From Oscheius onirici (lineage: Eukaryota > Nematoda > Chromadorea > Rhabditida > Rhabditidae), in NCBI GenBank assembly GCA_932521025.1, contig OW051473.1, forward strand, positions 7,750,001 to 7,814,000: a stretch of 64,000 bases of DNA. Direction: 5' to 3'. Shown here piece by piece: positions 48,777-61,418 of the stretch. Position 1 is the stretch's first letter. Every line of letters begins with the position of its first letter. The notes below the pieces were generated by a model, which saw only the letters and a program-made list of their open reading frames with translations, did not search any database and was not told the origin of the DNA. The translations under genes and the position numbers were made by a program.

Positions 48777-49378
48777 CACAACTGCTGACCTTTTCTACGC
48801 GAGCAGATGGCCCCTCGCTCGGCGCTAAGAAAGTACACGTGCACAATTTGCAGTTAATCAAACCTATATATCAGAGTCTATAGAATGGGATTTTAAAAAG
48901 CCTAAACAATTATGATACACATTTATGCGTCAGCGACCAGAGTAAACCACGGTTCCATTGTGCCTAAAAGTTGTAAACTTCCTCCTCAATTTTTGGTCCA
49001 TGTTTTTGCTTGAGAAGGTATCGTCCTTAAATTAAACAATATACCGGTTTGGACTTAACCTCTCCATGAATAAAAAATGTCAGAGATGCTTTTGTTGTTC
49101 ACGGATAATTTGATGGGCATGACTACGCAAAGCTTTGAACAAGTTCTTTGCAAAACACCACTGTGCTAAAGAGCTGCCGTATCTACAAACACAAACACGG
49201 CCGTCATATGCCAAGTTTTTACTCAGCGCTTCGCGCAATTTTTCAAGGTTTCTATTGAAATAAAATTTAATAAAGTCAAATTGAGATCGGATTAAGTGTA
49301 GCTCGGAGCAGCAAGTGATAACATTTCAACAAGTAGTGGCCAATAAGTCGGTAACCCAGTCTAAAACATACGATTTTC
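48777..49378. other. Intergenic region, no gene recognised
   Basis: About 600 bases between two minus-strand genes, AT-rich, short frames only. It holds the promoter side of the leprecan/CRTAP-like gene and the 3' side of the hedgehog-related gene. Confidence 0.4.
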
Positions 49379-51412
49379 TTAATTTTCGATGTGTCTCCCT
49401 TTTTTGTCTATCCAGGCAGCCAACTCGTAATAGTATTCTTCTAGTTTTGAGACAAGCTGGACGAAAATATTAGAGATAAACTAGAATGACTCACATTGAA
49501 ATAAGTTGTTAATATAATGTGCTGATTATATTCGCTGTGACAGGATGCTAGTATACCGTTTACGATGATTCGTCCATTCTTCACAAGCGGAGCATATAGG
49601 CCTTTTATTTGCACGGGAGTCTGATGACTTTCTCAAACCGCCATTTCTCCTGGAAACTCTTCTTGCAATCAAGGTATATAATACAGTCCGGACAATAAAT
49701 AGTGAGCCTTTTGCTCATAAAAAAGTCAGGTTCCGTGACCAAAGGGTCATTGGTCTGTCTGCAAGTGAGACCATAACTTTGCGACCTCGGTACCCATCGA
49801 AGACAGCAGATTTTGGCTTTGACATGTTCTGTGATTTAGATCAGATAAATGGCTTTCCAACCCATTTTGAAAAATTGAAAAACGTTAAAAGGTGACCGAG
49901 ATATGATGTGTTGAAGTTGGGTCAAAATCGGAGTTTGCGGAACACACTTCTCAAGAACTGCTAAACGGTTTGATCTGAAACACTGGGCGGTAGTTGACAC
50001 TACTAGTGTGCATATAGCGCCAATGGAATTAGCTCAGTTCCTTTATCCAGGAAGGCTGGGATATAGGGAGGGATCAAAAAAGTGTTTGCGGTCAAAGCGC
50101 TGCCAAAACTCTTAGAAATCACCTAGAGGTCTGATTTTTTGGCATAATATAGCCCAGACGTAGAGAAGTGGAGCGCAGATAGCCGATTTTCGATACCTTA
50201 TTCAGAAAAAAAGTTATGAGCAAAAGGCTCACTATTTATTGTCCGGACTAAAATAATCGTAAAACATCAAAAAGTTTTAAAATAGCTCGCTTACTTTTGA
50301 TAGAGCATACAAGCAGTCTCCCTGAATAACATCTTTGGCAAAAACTTCTCTAATTTCGGGAAGACCTGTTACGGTGGTCGGACAACCATCTATAAACCAA
50401 ATGAAGTCATTTTTGGGAAAGCTCTACCGTCAGTTCTGAGTCGGTAAATCAAATGCTTAGATGACTCACGACGGTTTGCAAGTAAAATCACCAATGGACC
50501 ATGAGGCCTGAACGAAATCGTTTTTCGACACTATTACTTCGATTGCTCTTGCAAATCTGGCTTGTATTCTCTTCTTCACCACCTGAAATCTTGTTTTTAT
50601 CTTTCAATATTAAAAATCTCACATTTGCAACGACTCCTTGCGTCTCTCTGCTAGTATTATAGACAGGGCTGGTATAGGTTTCGTCAATGGTATCCTTGAT
50701 CATCTCGTACATTGCCCTACTGCAACATTTGTTGCCATCGCGTCTGTCTCGCTTGCAATGAGTTCCTGTCTTTAAATCGGCCACAGGGTCTTCTCGAATG
50801 TCAGCCCAGTCATCACGTTCAATTTTTTGTGTAGAGCCAAGATCTTCTTGATTCTCGATACGGCTAGCCGCTGTTTCTGATACGTTTCGTTCAACATGTA
50901 CTTGTTCTGAAAGTTTGGTATATTTCATACTTTTGAGAAAAAATTGGACCTTTCCAGGTGTCTGGTATGCCAGAACGTGAACACCATTGATTTTTATTTT
51001 GCATATTCTCTGACCATGATAGTAACTAGAAACCGCAAAGTCTTCACTACTGAGGATGAATTCAAAGGAATAATTGTACATGTCTTGTACTTTTCGTTGC
51101 CAGAACTGAAAAGCAATTTTTTTGAAATCATAAAGACAACATACTTTTGCTGTGTCACCAAGGGATCTCATTTTTCTTCTCAAAAACTTCGGCAAGAGTT
51201 TCTTGCAGATCAGGATCACAACAGACTTCTCCAGTAATGTGAAGTGAGACATTTCCTGCAAAAGAATGGGCATAACAGCAAATGAAGAACAAACTTGGTG
51301 TTAGCTTTCTGCTGCATTTCAGAATTCTATTGGAATGGAAGCGGAGTCTTTTCAACTTCTTCTCGGCTTCCAGGCACCATAGTAAGATGAACAGGACGAA
51401 AAGGGTCCGCAT
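49379..51412 (-). CDS. Hedgehog-related protein: two ground-like-type modules plus a Hog (Hint) module
   Basis: Nematode hedgehog-related proteins carry a secreted cysteine domain and sometimes a self-cleaving Hog module. The start MRTLFVLFILLWCLEAEKKL (ATG at 51412) is a signal peptide. Module 1: GEVCCDPDLQETLAEVF, then FWQRKVQDMYNYSFEFILSS, EDFAVSSYYHGQRICKIKIN, GVHVLAYQTP. Module 2: NKCCSRAMYEMIKDTIDETY, VVKKRIQARFARAIEVIVSK, NDFVQASWSIGDFTCKP. The Hog start block is DGCPTTVTGLPEIREVFAKD and VIQGDCLYALSK, with the expected nucleophile cysteine. The end block is IKGLYAPLVKNGRIIVNGIL and ASCHSEYN, matching hedgehog Hint (YAPLT..GTIVVN.VLASC). The 80-90 residues between, including the TxxH motif, are absent. 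Tail ends DKKGRHIEN (TAA at 49379-49381). The joins near 51170, 50900 and 50460 are uncertain. Confidence 0.8.
49685..50249. mobile_element. MITE-like element (565 bp) inside the Hog module region
   Basis: AGTCCGGACAATAAATAGTG and the next 16 bases (GAGCCTTTTGCTCATAA) occur at the left end and in exact reverse complement at the right end, giving inverted repeats of about 36 bp. TA lies close to each end, which suggests a Tc1/mariner-type MITE. The interior is AT-rich and noncoding on both strands. It sits between the Hog start block and end block of the host gene. Confidence 0.85.
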
Positions 51413-51988
51413 CGGACAATGTTACGCCACCCCGGCAACAGCTGGTTTCTACTGGCTGAAAGAACGTATATCTCGGCATTCAATAGTGCATAAAGTCACT
51501 AAAGAAAAACGTTCCTGTGGCCTCTTTAAAATATGTTCTTAATTGAAAAGAACACAATTTTTTATAAAAATTGAAGAAATAACTGCAATACACATGAGTA
51601 ATTTTGTCGGACAAATACAAATGGTAAGTATGAAATGCTTAAATGAGCAAAGGAACTTAGCCTTCCTGGTCGCAACTCGGAGATATGACTGGTCCTATTC
51701 CGCTCTTACGGGATTTCATCTTTTGATCACCGATATCCGGATGTTCTTTAGACACACTTCTTTCGTATTTATGGTTCTGTTCCTTTTTGATGATATAACT
51801 TGTTGCGAATGACAAACAATCTTATCATTTGTGACTACAGAGAGGTTGCCATCCAATAGTTTTACTCAGACTCACTAACACATTACTTTCACAGAAAAAT
51901 GTAATATTCAGAGTAGAACTGTTAAGACTAAAAAATTAAGCAATTCTCCTTACCGTGGGCTTTTAATCAGTTACTGAGAGCTCGACGT
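51413..51988. other. Upstream region of the hedgehog-related gene
   Basis: About 580 bases, AT-rich with no exon chain seen. It presumably holds the promoter of the hedgehog-related gene. Confidence 0.4.
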
Positions 51989-52417
51989 TCAAAGCACATT
52001 TTTCGGACCACAATAAAAGGAGAAAAACAGATAAAAAAGTTGTCTGTCTTGACCACAAAATAATCTGCGGGGAAAGCTACGCAAGCATCTAGAATTTGAC
52101 TGTATGGTCATTGCTATGTCACCGACGTGATTAGCAGGTTTCATTTCCCCTTTACGAAGTCCACTATCGTAAGATATCCGACTATAACACGATTCGCACA
52201 GAATGCTTTTGTACTCTGGGCATGATTGTTGATCAATTGATGTAATAAAAATCCTGTACTTAAAGCGATTCCTTACTATATTTGCCGTTACTACATAACA
52301 CTTCGCGTCGAACTCGCTAGAAATACTTTTCTGGAAATCAGGCCCCAAAGTGACCAAAGGCGTTAATGGTACTTCCCGTTTCTCACTTGTTTGTCGGCAA
52401 ACGTAAGTACACTGCAC
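51989..52417 (-). CDS. Candidate cysteine-rich secreted protein, exon(s) only
   Basis: A 142-codon open frame encodes QCTYVCRQTSEKREVPLTPL, LGPDFQKSISSEFDAKCYVV, ANIVRNRFKYRIFITSIDQQ, and SCPEYKSILCESCYSRISYD. The cysteine-rich, beta-rich composition looks coding, and the RFKYRIFITSID stretch is faintly like the core of the ground-like modules next door (RFARAIEVIVSKND). No clear start, signal peptide exon or stop context was found; a TTTATCAG acceptor upstream (near 52445) could join a hydrophobic exon. Possible decayed or incomplete paralogue of its neighbour; low confidence. Confidence 0.3.
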   Translation of the reverse strand: MQCTYVCRQTSEKREVPLTPLVTLGPDFQKSISSEFDAKCYVVTANIVRNRFKYRIFITSIDQQSCPEYKSILCESCYSRISYDSGLRKGEMKPANHVGDIAMTIQSNSRCLRSFPRRLFCGQDRQLFYLFFSFYCGPKNVL

Positions 52418-53160
52418 AGTACAATAGCTTGAACAACGTAGAACTGATAAAAACAGCTACCAGAATAAGAAAAGTAACTTTTATACGAAACGAAAGACGT
52501 ATAGTGAACCGAGACTGATTCAGTTATTTATACAGTCTTCCACATCCATTCATGCGTATTCTGTCCTATTTCCGTCTAGGACAAATAATTTTTGTTTCTT
52601 ACAGTTTATTAGACGACAGTTTCATTCGATCAGGAAGTTCTTACAGTAGAGCATTGCTTTGGAAAGACCCGCAGAAGAACTTTGTGGCAACACCGCGTGA
52701 AGTCGTTCGATGGTGGTGCTGCCGTCGTTCTCTTTCTTCTGAAAAAACGGTCATCAGGATAGCTTTTTGAAATACAAGCAACCACATTCAAGATCAAGTC
52801 AGAGATCGTTCAGGACCCATTCAAGCCTATACATTCTTCCTGCATTCCAAATCCAAAAGACTAGATGTAGAAAAACAGTTTATTTATATTACCTGTAATG
52901 ACTGTACTCTGAAAGGATTGTAACCGAACTGATGTTTTGAGAAAGAAGGACTAGAATCATCAGAATCTCTTGGACTAAGCTCTATATGACACGAAAATTA
53001 CTAGAAGAGAAAATGAAAGCTACTAAATATATCAATAGTCTAAATGAGGGGAAACTGAGCACAATTTGCCGGAATGAAAGGCCCGTAAAGGATTTGATCC
53101 CACATGGTATGAGTTCACTAATTGGGAAAGAAAAAATAGTTATATGATAGCGGGGGAGGA
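52418..53160. other. Intergenic region, no gene recognised
   Basis: About 740 bases with only short frames and no repeats noted. Confidence 0.4.
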
Positions 53161-56100
53161 CTAGTTGTTAGAATGTACATCTTTCAGGAGGCTACCGAGA
53201 CGTTGGGACTCGTCGAGTTGTGTCTTGTACTGATCGACAAGATTCTTGATCAGGGCTTGTGATTCCGAGAGCCGGCTTTCGAGGATCAGCTTTTCAGATT
53301 CTAGTCTCTCCACGGTACCAGCCATGTCGGACCATTTTGTCGACTGTCTAGCAATAAGTTAGAAAATCCTAACCGTTAAAAGTACCTTTTATAATCTCGG
53401 TCTCCATTGGTCATCCAGTTTTCTGACCGGGAGGTCTTTGAGCCATCTCGGGAAGAATTTTGCATTGCTAACAGAACACGAAGCTCTGTCAGTTTCTCAG
53501 TAGACGCATCAAGCCTCCCTTTCAGTTTTCGAAGCTCTCTTTTCAAGGCTGGCTTGTCCTGAAATAGTGACTTTGTTTGTAATTAAATGTATGTCAAAAA
53601 GAGGTAGAAGTATTTACGTCGGACTGGCTACCAGCACTGGATCCAATATCTTCAATTCCACTTTCCACCACAGACTTGTCTCCAACCAAAGTATGATAAA
53701 TTTCACGCAGTCGACTTTCCGTGATGTCGCACTTTTCACAGCGTGGAGACATGGAGGAGAGAGACTGAAATAGACTAGATTTGGACAGAAGAGAAGCCTA
53801 AGAAAGGAAAATCAAAGAAATGAAGCTGCACAACACGAGAAGCTGCAGAGAACTTACGGTTATTCACTAGTGAAAGAGGTGTTTAACTAAAGAGTGACCG
53901 TGAAGCACGTTACAGAACGTTTAAACTCACTCTTTGGAACATATGGGTAGTTGTAGCTGGTCGTTTTTCAACACCAAGTGAGGACCTTGATGAAGTATAT
54001 GGCTCGAGAGATGTCGGCAGGCCGGTGTTTCTGGAAGAGTATTCAATAAAATATACAATATCCAAGAATACCTATATTTCTCGATGAGGGAGATAAAGTT
54101 GGTTGTGTTTTTGTCAATGATGTAGGAGCTGGTCTGTGCTCGGACAGTATTCCGGTACTTTTCACGAAGCTCTGTGAGTCTCTTCTCATAACCGTTCTTC
54201 TGTCCCTCTAAGTTCGATTCCAGAATTTTGATCTGCCGCTTGTATTGTTCAACAGTGGCAGCATTTTCCGGCCTGTTCACCATCGAAGCTATTCTCTTCA
54301 ATTCTGTGTCGAAGTCTTCTTGCAGTCTGTTCATCAATTTCATCTTTTCCTCGGCAAATTGTCGCTCCAAATTGTTCTTCTCATTGACAACCCGGACCTC
54401 GAACTGTTTTCTCTCTCTTTCGAATCTAGATTTACTTAGTAAAAAGCAATATTTAAAGGTGTACCTGGCGGAAAGTTGCTTTTCTTGCTCATTCAAGGCA
54501 TCAGCCATAGTTCTGCTAGCTGTTTGTCTCACGATGCCTAGCTCTTTTTTGTGATCCTCTTTTAACTTCATTAGCTGCTCTTCCATCCTCTGAGCAAACT
54601 GATCCTGCAGGCCATTTCCACCAGATGATGACTCTCCACCTGTAGAATGTAAAACAAATGCGAATCACAAGTTAACAATTACATGATTCGTTGCCTTTGA
54701 GTCTCTTTGCAACCGCGTCGTGACGCTTTTTCCGATCTCGGCGTTTCAACAACCTCCGTTTACGATGTCGCATAAAAATTGACTCGGGTTCACTGTCAAG
54801 CTCGGACAAGGTATCTTCTCGAGCAGAGCGCCGTTTTCTAATTATCATGATCTAAAAAAGATATCGTAAAGTCATCAACTAAAGAATTTACTTGTGTTTT
54901 GAAAGAGGCACTCCATTTCGAGCTGAGAGCATCCCCGTCACTGAGAGCTCGGTTTTTCTTCTTCTGAGTGGCTGTGAGGTCTTGAACTTTCTCTCGTAAA
55001 CGCTAAAAATGATATCTTAAATGTATTTTGTTTTTGATCACCTTGTTGTGGGCGACTAGAAGATCAACCTTCTGCTTCCACATAAGCAGCTGGGTGTTGT
55101 CTTCGACTGGTCGCGGCTGCATCACCTGCAAAAGCTTGAAATAGAAACTGTACAAAATGAATGAAACCTTGCTGAGTTCATTGCGCAGCTGGCGATTCAG
55201 CTGTTCGAGTTGTCCAATCGTTTCTTGCTGTTCACGGGTTTCTTCATTCAATCTCTTCGACTGTCTGTCCATCAAAAGAACTTTGTTCTTAAGAGAAACT
55301 TCTTGTTGTCTCATTCTGGACAGCTCTTCTTCTACCTGAACACCAACGTTGACCATCAAAAAGCCTAATTGATAACCTGTTCCAAGTCGTTCTGTATTTC
55401 TCGCTTGTCTATCCGGAATTTGTCTTCCATTTGAATCAACTTGGCGCGAAAGCGTTCTTCTGTCTCTCTAAACTTTCTCTTCAAATAAAAATAGATTCAA
55501 ATTGTACCGTATCCGTTTATCGTAGCCTTGTTCTATCGTTGTTTGGTTCTGTTCAAGCTCTTCTATCAAAAGGTGCCGTCGCTGATTTGCCAATTGTAGC
55601 TGACTGTGTAGGTGTTCAGCCCGGGACTCTCCTTCTCTCACATTACATCTTCAAAATTTCCATTTTCAACAAACGAATGACCAAAACCACTCACCGTAAA
55701 TGATCAATGCAGGAATGTAACGAGATGATGGCAGCCCTGACGGCGATCGGTGCTTCCGCTGTTGAGTGGGATAGTTCCCTCTCCAAGTAGCCCGACAGGT
55801 AAATGGCATTTATGGAGCCGCTCATCGGCTGTCCAGAATCCTGGAAAAGATCCCTCTATTATAAATTTCATTGAAGAGTCGCATATTATGTTGCGCGAAT
55901 TACAGCTGACGCTATTAAACAGTGTAAATTTTGGGAGACGAAGCTATGCTAATGAAGTCTGCTCTCTCCCGCGCGCGTATAATATCAAAAGGTAAAGCGA
56001 TACTTCCGATTGAGTGAAAACGATAATGGTCGCGTGCGGGGCGGAAAAGACAAGCGTGTCGAATCAAATAGTTGTCAAAAACTCACTTTTAACAGTGTGA

Positions 56101-57610
56101 GGCCTTCATCGATGCGTAGCCCTCCTTTGTTCCAGAGTTCCATAAGATCATGGCTGTCGACGGTTCTGAAGTTTTCATGTTGGACTGGTAGAAGATATGT
56201 TTATAGGATCAAAAGAATGTCTCGGATAAAGGCTTTAAGTAAGACTGGTCATAGACTGTTTTTAGAGCTTTATTACCCTGTGCGGCCTGGATCCAATGAC
56301 TCGAACAGGTTGAGCGATGAGACGTACGAATCCGCGATGAAGTGGACCTGAATGAGGAGGTTTTCAGTAAAATTGTATTAATGTGAACTACCTCAGCACT
56401 GAGCCGTTTTTGTAACCTGTACTGTGCTAGAAACTGTTGCATAGAGACACGACCGTTCTTTTCCGCGTCAGCTGAAAAGAAGTTTGAAACTCACATAAAC
56501 AAGGCAATAACAGTTTTAAAATGAACAGGAAATAAAGACCAACCTCGTTCGAAGAGAAGATTGATGTCAACAACGGAAAGTTCCTCTAATTCTTTTGTGC
56601 TCTCACAGAGCAGACGCGTTTCATACCTCGTTAACCTAAAAAAGGCGATTACAGTTTTGTTTACTCAAGTAATCTGTAGAGTCCTTTCTCTGTCGAAGTG
56701 TTCTGTTTGTCGAAAGTTTGGGCAAAAAGTGTTGACCCAATAAAACACGTTTGATTACCAAAAACGAACCTTTCGATATAGAGGAAACGCATCGGGAGAG
56801 GTTATGTGTGTGCGAACCCTCCATATAAGCGGCTGAACTCGTTCTCGCATATATTCCCTATGCCAAACAAAACATGATTCTTTCCCCATAAAGTGTCAAA
56901 CTGTCTTCATATGTGGAAATCAAGGAAAATAATGAATTTGAATACCTCTGTAAATCTCGAAAGCCGAGTTTCTGTGCAGATTGTTGAGATCTGGCCAGAA
57001 GAGTGTCGACAGTACCTGAGGAGACGTCAATTATTTCGGGAAGGTACGAGACGAATCTCTCCTTGAAGTTCTGAAAATCGAGGCTAATTTATGTTCTCAA
57101 AACTAGTCTACCTCAAAATCGACGGTCATCTGACCACAAAGAACCCGGTCTGTGATTTCTGTGGCATATTCTAACAGTTTTAACTTTGTGAAGAGTGAAT
57201 GCAGACCAGCTGCATTGAGGCACTTGTTTTCATCAACATTACTGGACAGGAAGAGCTGAAAGCTCCAATTACCATAAAACATAGCCAGAAAAACAAACTC
57301 GTTTCAGCTCCTGCACATGTGCGTTTTCGTCATCAAGTTGATGTTCGTTGAGGGTCATAGAGTGGTCGTGGAGAGAGCTACCGGTGAAACATAAGTCTGG
57401 AAAGTGCGGCTAATCAGTAAGAAAAATGCTTAAAAAGAAGAGCGGAGGAGGATCTTCCGGTCCCTTGAATGGCGCCGTTCGTCTCTGGATGAAAAGAACC
57501 GAAATCACCCAACAACTGGGTCGGAATAGCTTGCTCTTGTGATTCATAGATAGGTTCGCAAACTTGCCGCACTTGGGCCGCGTGTAGTAACTGGATTCGA
57601 CATCTGTGAA
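53161..57610 (-). CDS. Ninein-like centrosomal coiled-coil protein (5' end approximate)
   Basis: Ninein anchors microtubules at centrosomes and cell junctions. The N-terminal half has EF-hand-like helices typical of ninein: NKCLNAAGLHSLFTKLKLLE then NFKERFVSYLPEIIDVSS, SVVDINLLFERADAEKNGRV then SMQQFLAQYRLQKRLSAE, and VSSLNLFESLDPGRTG. Long coiled coils follow: RHLLIEELEQNQTTIEQGYD, EEELSRMRQQEVSLKNKVLL, RMEEQLMKLKEDHKKELGIV, KKHDAVAKRLKG, and EQYKRQIKILESNLEGQKNG. The C-terminus (GTVERLESEKLILESRLSES, then NLVDQYKTQLDESQRLGSLL) ends KDVHSNN with TAG at 53161-53163. Many small introns. The first exon is unsettled: a frame near 57610 (LLHAAQVRQVCEPIYESQEQ) looks coding but its join to PHFPDLCFTGSSLHDHSMTL is unclear. 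Confidence 0.75.
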
Positions 57611-60600
57611 AGCACAATGAGGGAGGACGTTTATGGTCACCATTTGGGGTCAGAGCGGCAAGAACAAGAACCTAAATATTGACAGCTACTCGTGGCTGCC
57701 TAAATTTTTTTAAAGGAAATTAAATTTGCCACGTCAGCTAGGGTGTACGATTGCGGAATTCGCTTTAAAATATTACTGAGCCTTGTAGAGATTCAAAAGC
57801 TCTTTCCAACGCATTTTGAAATTTAGAAAAATTTCCAAAAACCGCCGAGTTATGATAGGCTCAATGCGGACAGACAGTGGTGTTTACAGCCTAACTGTGC
57901 CAAACTGTCTATTATACTGATTGTTTTTATTTGCTTTGGTGAGTAGAATGTGTAAGAAGTGATTAGCCATCCGCAGGAGTGGGTTTGAGCACAATTGAAT
58001 TTGATTGGATCAATCAGTATACAAGTTGGCCGCTTGAACAGTAACGAAAAAAATATGGCTTAAAGTGGAAGTTCTGATAATCTTATTGATGTATCTGCAA
58101 AGAGAGTTTACTAAGCAAGTCTGGAAACTCATTTTTATGCCGATGCTGCGAAGAAAAATGTCGGTATTTGAGCGATTTGATAGGTGTACCTATCAAATTT
58201 GACGCGGGTGTTTTTGAAATTTCGACCTAACTTTTTAAATTCTGTTCCTTTTTGGCTCAAATTTCGATAGAGTCATTGCTATCGGAATAGATGTTGGCTA
58301 CTATGATTTCAGCCCGATTGAGTTTTGCTTTCCTATAAATCCGGGTGTACCAAAGTTTTGCAGCGGACTATAGGTTAATCCGCGAGCAAATAGTGCGAAC
58401 TAGACCGACGCGAACCCATCTTGGGTTTCTGCTTGCTCGAAAATAGACCCGAGTTTGCTGAAAAGTGGAATGAGAGTCTGATCAGAAATTCATGTTACTA
58501 TTGGGCCAAGTTGACATTGGAGAGACGGCGCTTTGTAATGGCAACAAGGGATTGGATTGAGCGGCGAGAGGAGGGAAAAAAGTCATGTAGGAGTATGTTG
58601 CCATCTGGATTGAAGGCCACATCTTCTATGGTTATGATCATTACATTGGTTTACGATGTCTGCAGGAGGAACGGGACAAACCGGAAGGTGGAACAGGGAA
58701 AAACTTTATCGACGAATCTTAGTCACCGTGGGAAGTTCTGGGATTAGTTATTAGAGAGACAGGCTATTATCTCACACACATCTTGGCTGGCAGAAAACAG
58801 GTTGCCGCTGAAGAATCAATGTTACATATCTACACTTTCATCTACGGCAAAAGTTCTATGAGGTAGAGGAAACAATAGAGCGTGCGACCACACAAATCTT
58901 ATATTCTGGTATTGTCGGAAGTCTCCCAGTCTTTATTGACTATTGGAAAAGCTAACAGAGCAAACAGTTCCGGGGTACGTAAAAGGAGCCGCTGTCTGAG
59001 AAACACTCCAGCTGACCAGAAGTTTTTAACAAAACGCGGCTGGCTTAACACGAGTCTGATAGAAAAGGTCATAACTTCTCGGTATTCCCTGAAGGAATTT
59101 GGTGTGGCCTAGCTGTCAATATGTACGCTTGTATAGAGGATTTATTGCCGTCAAATGGTGCCATGGTGAGAGGCGTTCTCTGTGCAGTAGGGGGAACGCT
59201 CAAACACACCTGCGGAGATGGGCGACACTCCACAAACGCAAGAGACAAAGGTGGCCGGTAGCTTTTTCCGCGACTCCGGGCAATCCCGCCGGGAGGTGGA
59301 AGCAAAGGTAAGAAACGGACCAGAGAGAGTGCCCTCCCTGCATGAAAATGAAGACCTCCTGGGGTTGGACCCGGAGATTTACAGCAATGAGAGTGAGGCG
59401 GGTGTGCGCTTCACTTTTTGGGACGCAATCCCGACGCATTTGTATGGGGCGCGGATCTGGCAGCTCATAAATTTTTGATGTCTACTGCTGAATGGCTCAC
59501 AATTGACATAATTGATTATAGTTCTGAACACATATGCCCGGTATTGGGAGGGCGTCTGTTCGAACGCAATTAGTGCAACCGGAACCGTAGGGCGACGAGA
59601 GAGAGGAGGTTATTGACAATATGGCTAAATGGCACCCTCCCTACCTGGCTATGCCATACCATATAGACCATTCAAAATGTAATGACAACAAGTTGGAACT
59701 GGTAAAAAAGACTTTCAAAGGAGGGAAGGTAAGTCCGCCTGGACTCACAAATTTTAACAGGCACAGTGGCCGAAAAGGTATGAAAAAAAGTAACACTACT
59801 CCGAGACCATTTTCTTCGCCATAAAAAGCGGCTGCGAACGGCTGTACAATGGTTCCAATTGTTGGCCAAACGGGAGCAGAAGCCCCGAGAGATTTATAGT
59901 CTGTCTTCAATGAAACTGATAGCTCCAAAAAAGAGTGAGAACCCAAAAACCAAGGTTGATGTTCTTCAGAAGATTTACGACAGAGAAAAAAGAAAAACTT
60001 TCAATTGAGATGAAAGAGAGAAGGAAATTTATCTTCCAATAGCAGGATGGATGGGCCTTGTGACGTGGAAACACTCCAGGGCGAGTCAATCATAAACAGC
60101 AAAAAAAATATACACTCATTGAGACGAAGGAAAATGTATGGAAATAAAATCAGCGACGTGCCTGTACCACAACAAAATTGTCGCTCGCTCTCCGACCCGA
60201 ACGACCACGGGTCGAAATTTACAGGTTGGCCAATTGGCCGTGCGCGGACATACAAAAGGAGATGTTGAAGTTGTTTGAGTGGCCAGCAAAGCGACGCACA
60301 GTGGCGCAGTACAAGCGCGAGCAAACAAGGCAGCTTAGAGGATCGATCAACTCGTCTTTTGATCCGGGTGGCGGATTTTGTGGCGCATCATTCAAAACGA
60401 CCAGAAAAGTTGAAATATAGCATCTTAGGTGGGGATCATCCTAAAGGGGAAGAATGTGGCCAGACGCGTAGACTTTTTGTAAGTGACTTGCAGTCAACCA
60501 TACAAGATTGTGCCAAAATCCCACAATTAGAACAAATATTTTCCAAAAAAGTAAGACAAGGCAAACATGTGTTCAAAAAACTACTTGACAAAATAAAATA

Positions 60601-61418
60601 ATAAGCATATCATTTTTTTGCTGATTCAAAAAATTATGCAATTGTAAATGAGCACATTGTGCATTAGTATCGACTTGTTAGCTTGGCCCATCGCCAAAAC
60701 ATCGTTGTCGCGTACGGGCGCCGCGTGCGACAAGTAAGAGAAAATGGCTTTAAAGCGTGTTCATATTTAGCCCTATTTTTGAATTTTTTCCTATAATGTT
60801 AAAAGGAGACCAATTTAAAAGGAAGTGTAGCGAAGACAGTCATTTTTCGGCAGTCCTAATCACAAACCTGTCGCATTTTCTGCTTCCTGGCGTAACCGCT
60901 GCTAACCTTGGCAACCTTTTTGTCTATCTACACTCCTCGTCTAAGCGAGTGATTTTATCTCTGATCAGCTGAACGCGAATATTTGGCTGAAAATAGCTGT
61001 TTTGTAACAAATAAACTGGAAAAACATGAATGCGTCATTTTGCGCACTTTTCCCGCCCGTCAAGAGGTCGCCAACCTCACGTGTGCTGGTTGTTTGCCCC
61101 AAAGTCATTCTCCTATCCTACAAGTTCAGAAATTGATCGGCTCTCTTCCGGCTCATGATCTCTGCCTCGTGTACTTTCTCTATCACATGTTTCTTCCGCA
61201 TGTCGTCTACGTCATTTTCCACTTTCTTTCATTTTCCCCCTTTCAGAGCAGCCAGTTCCTCTGTTTTCACTTAACGTCCTCGGATACCTTTCACGCTAAT
61301 GCACTCTCGCCATCTTGCCTTATCTTTTAGATTGCCAATCAATCTAGGCCACCCTTTCACATTTTATCTCAGTCTTGTTTTAACACTTAAGGACTAAAAA
61401 TCATCGTTTTAGGGAAGT
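57611..61418. other. Gene-poor region, 3.8 kb, repeats suspected
   Basis: No gene could be assembled. Near 57800 a stretch (CTTTCCAACGCATTTTGAAA) is shared with the MITE interior at 49853. Open frames at 58421-58747 and 60275-60601 (plus; the latter basic, ending VRQGKHVFKKLLDKIK) look partly coding but have no family or splice support. The last few hundred bases are pyrimidine-rich and should hold the sideroflexin promoter. Confidence 0.4.

Noticed and set aside
58421-58747. 108-codon open frame (plus)
   Set aside because: No recognised motif and no exon chain around it.
60275-60601. 108-codon basic open frame (plus)
   Set aside because: Partly coding-like, but with no start context, partner exons or recognised domain; it may be a transposon relic.
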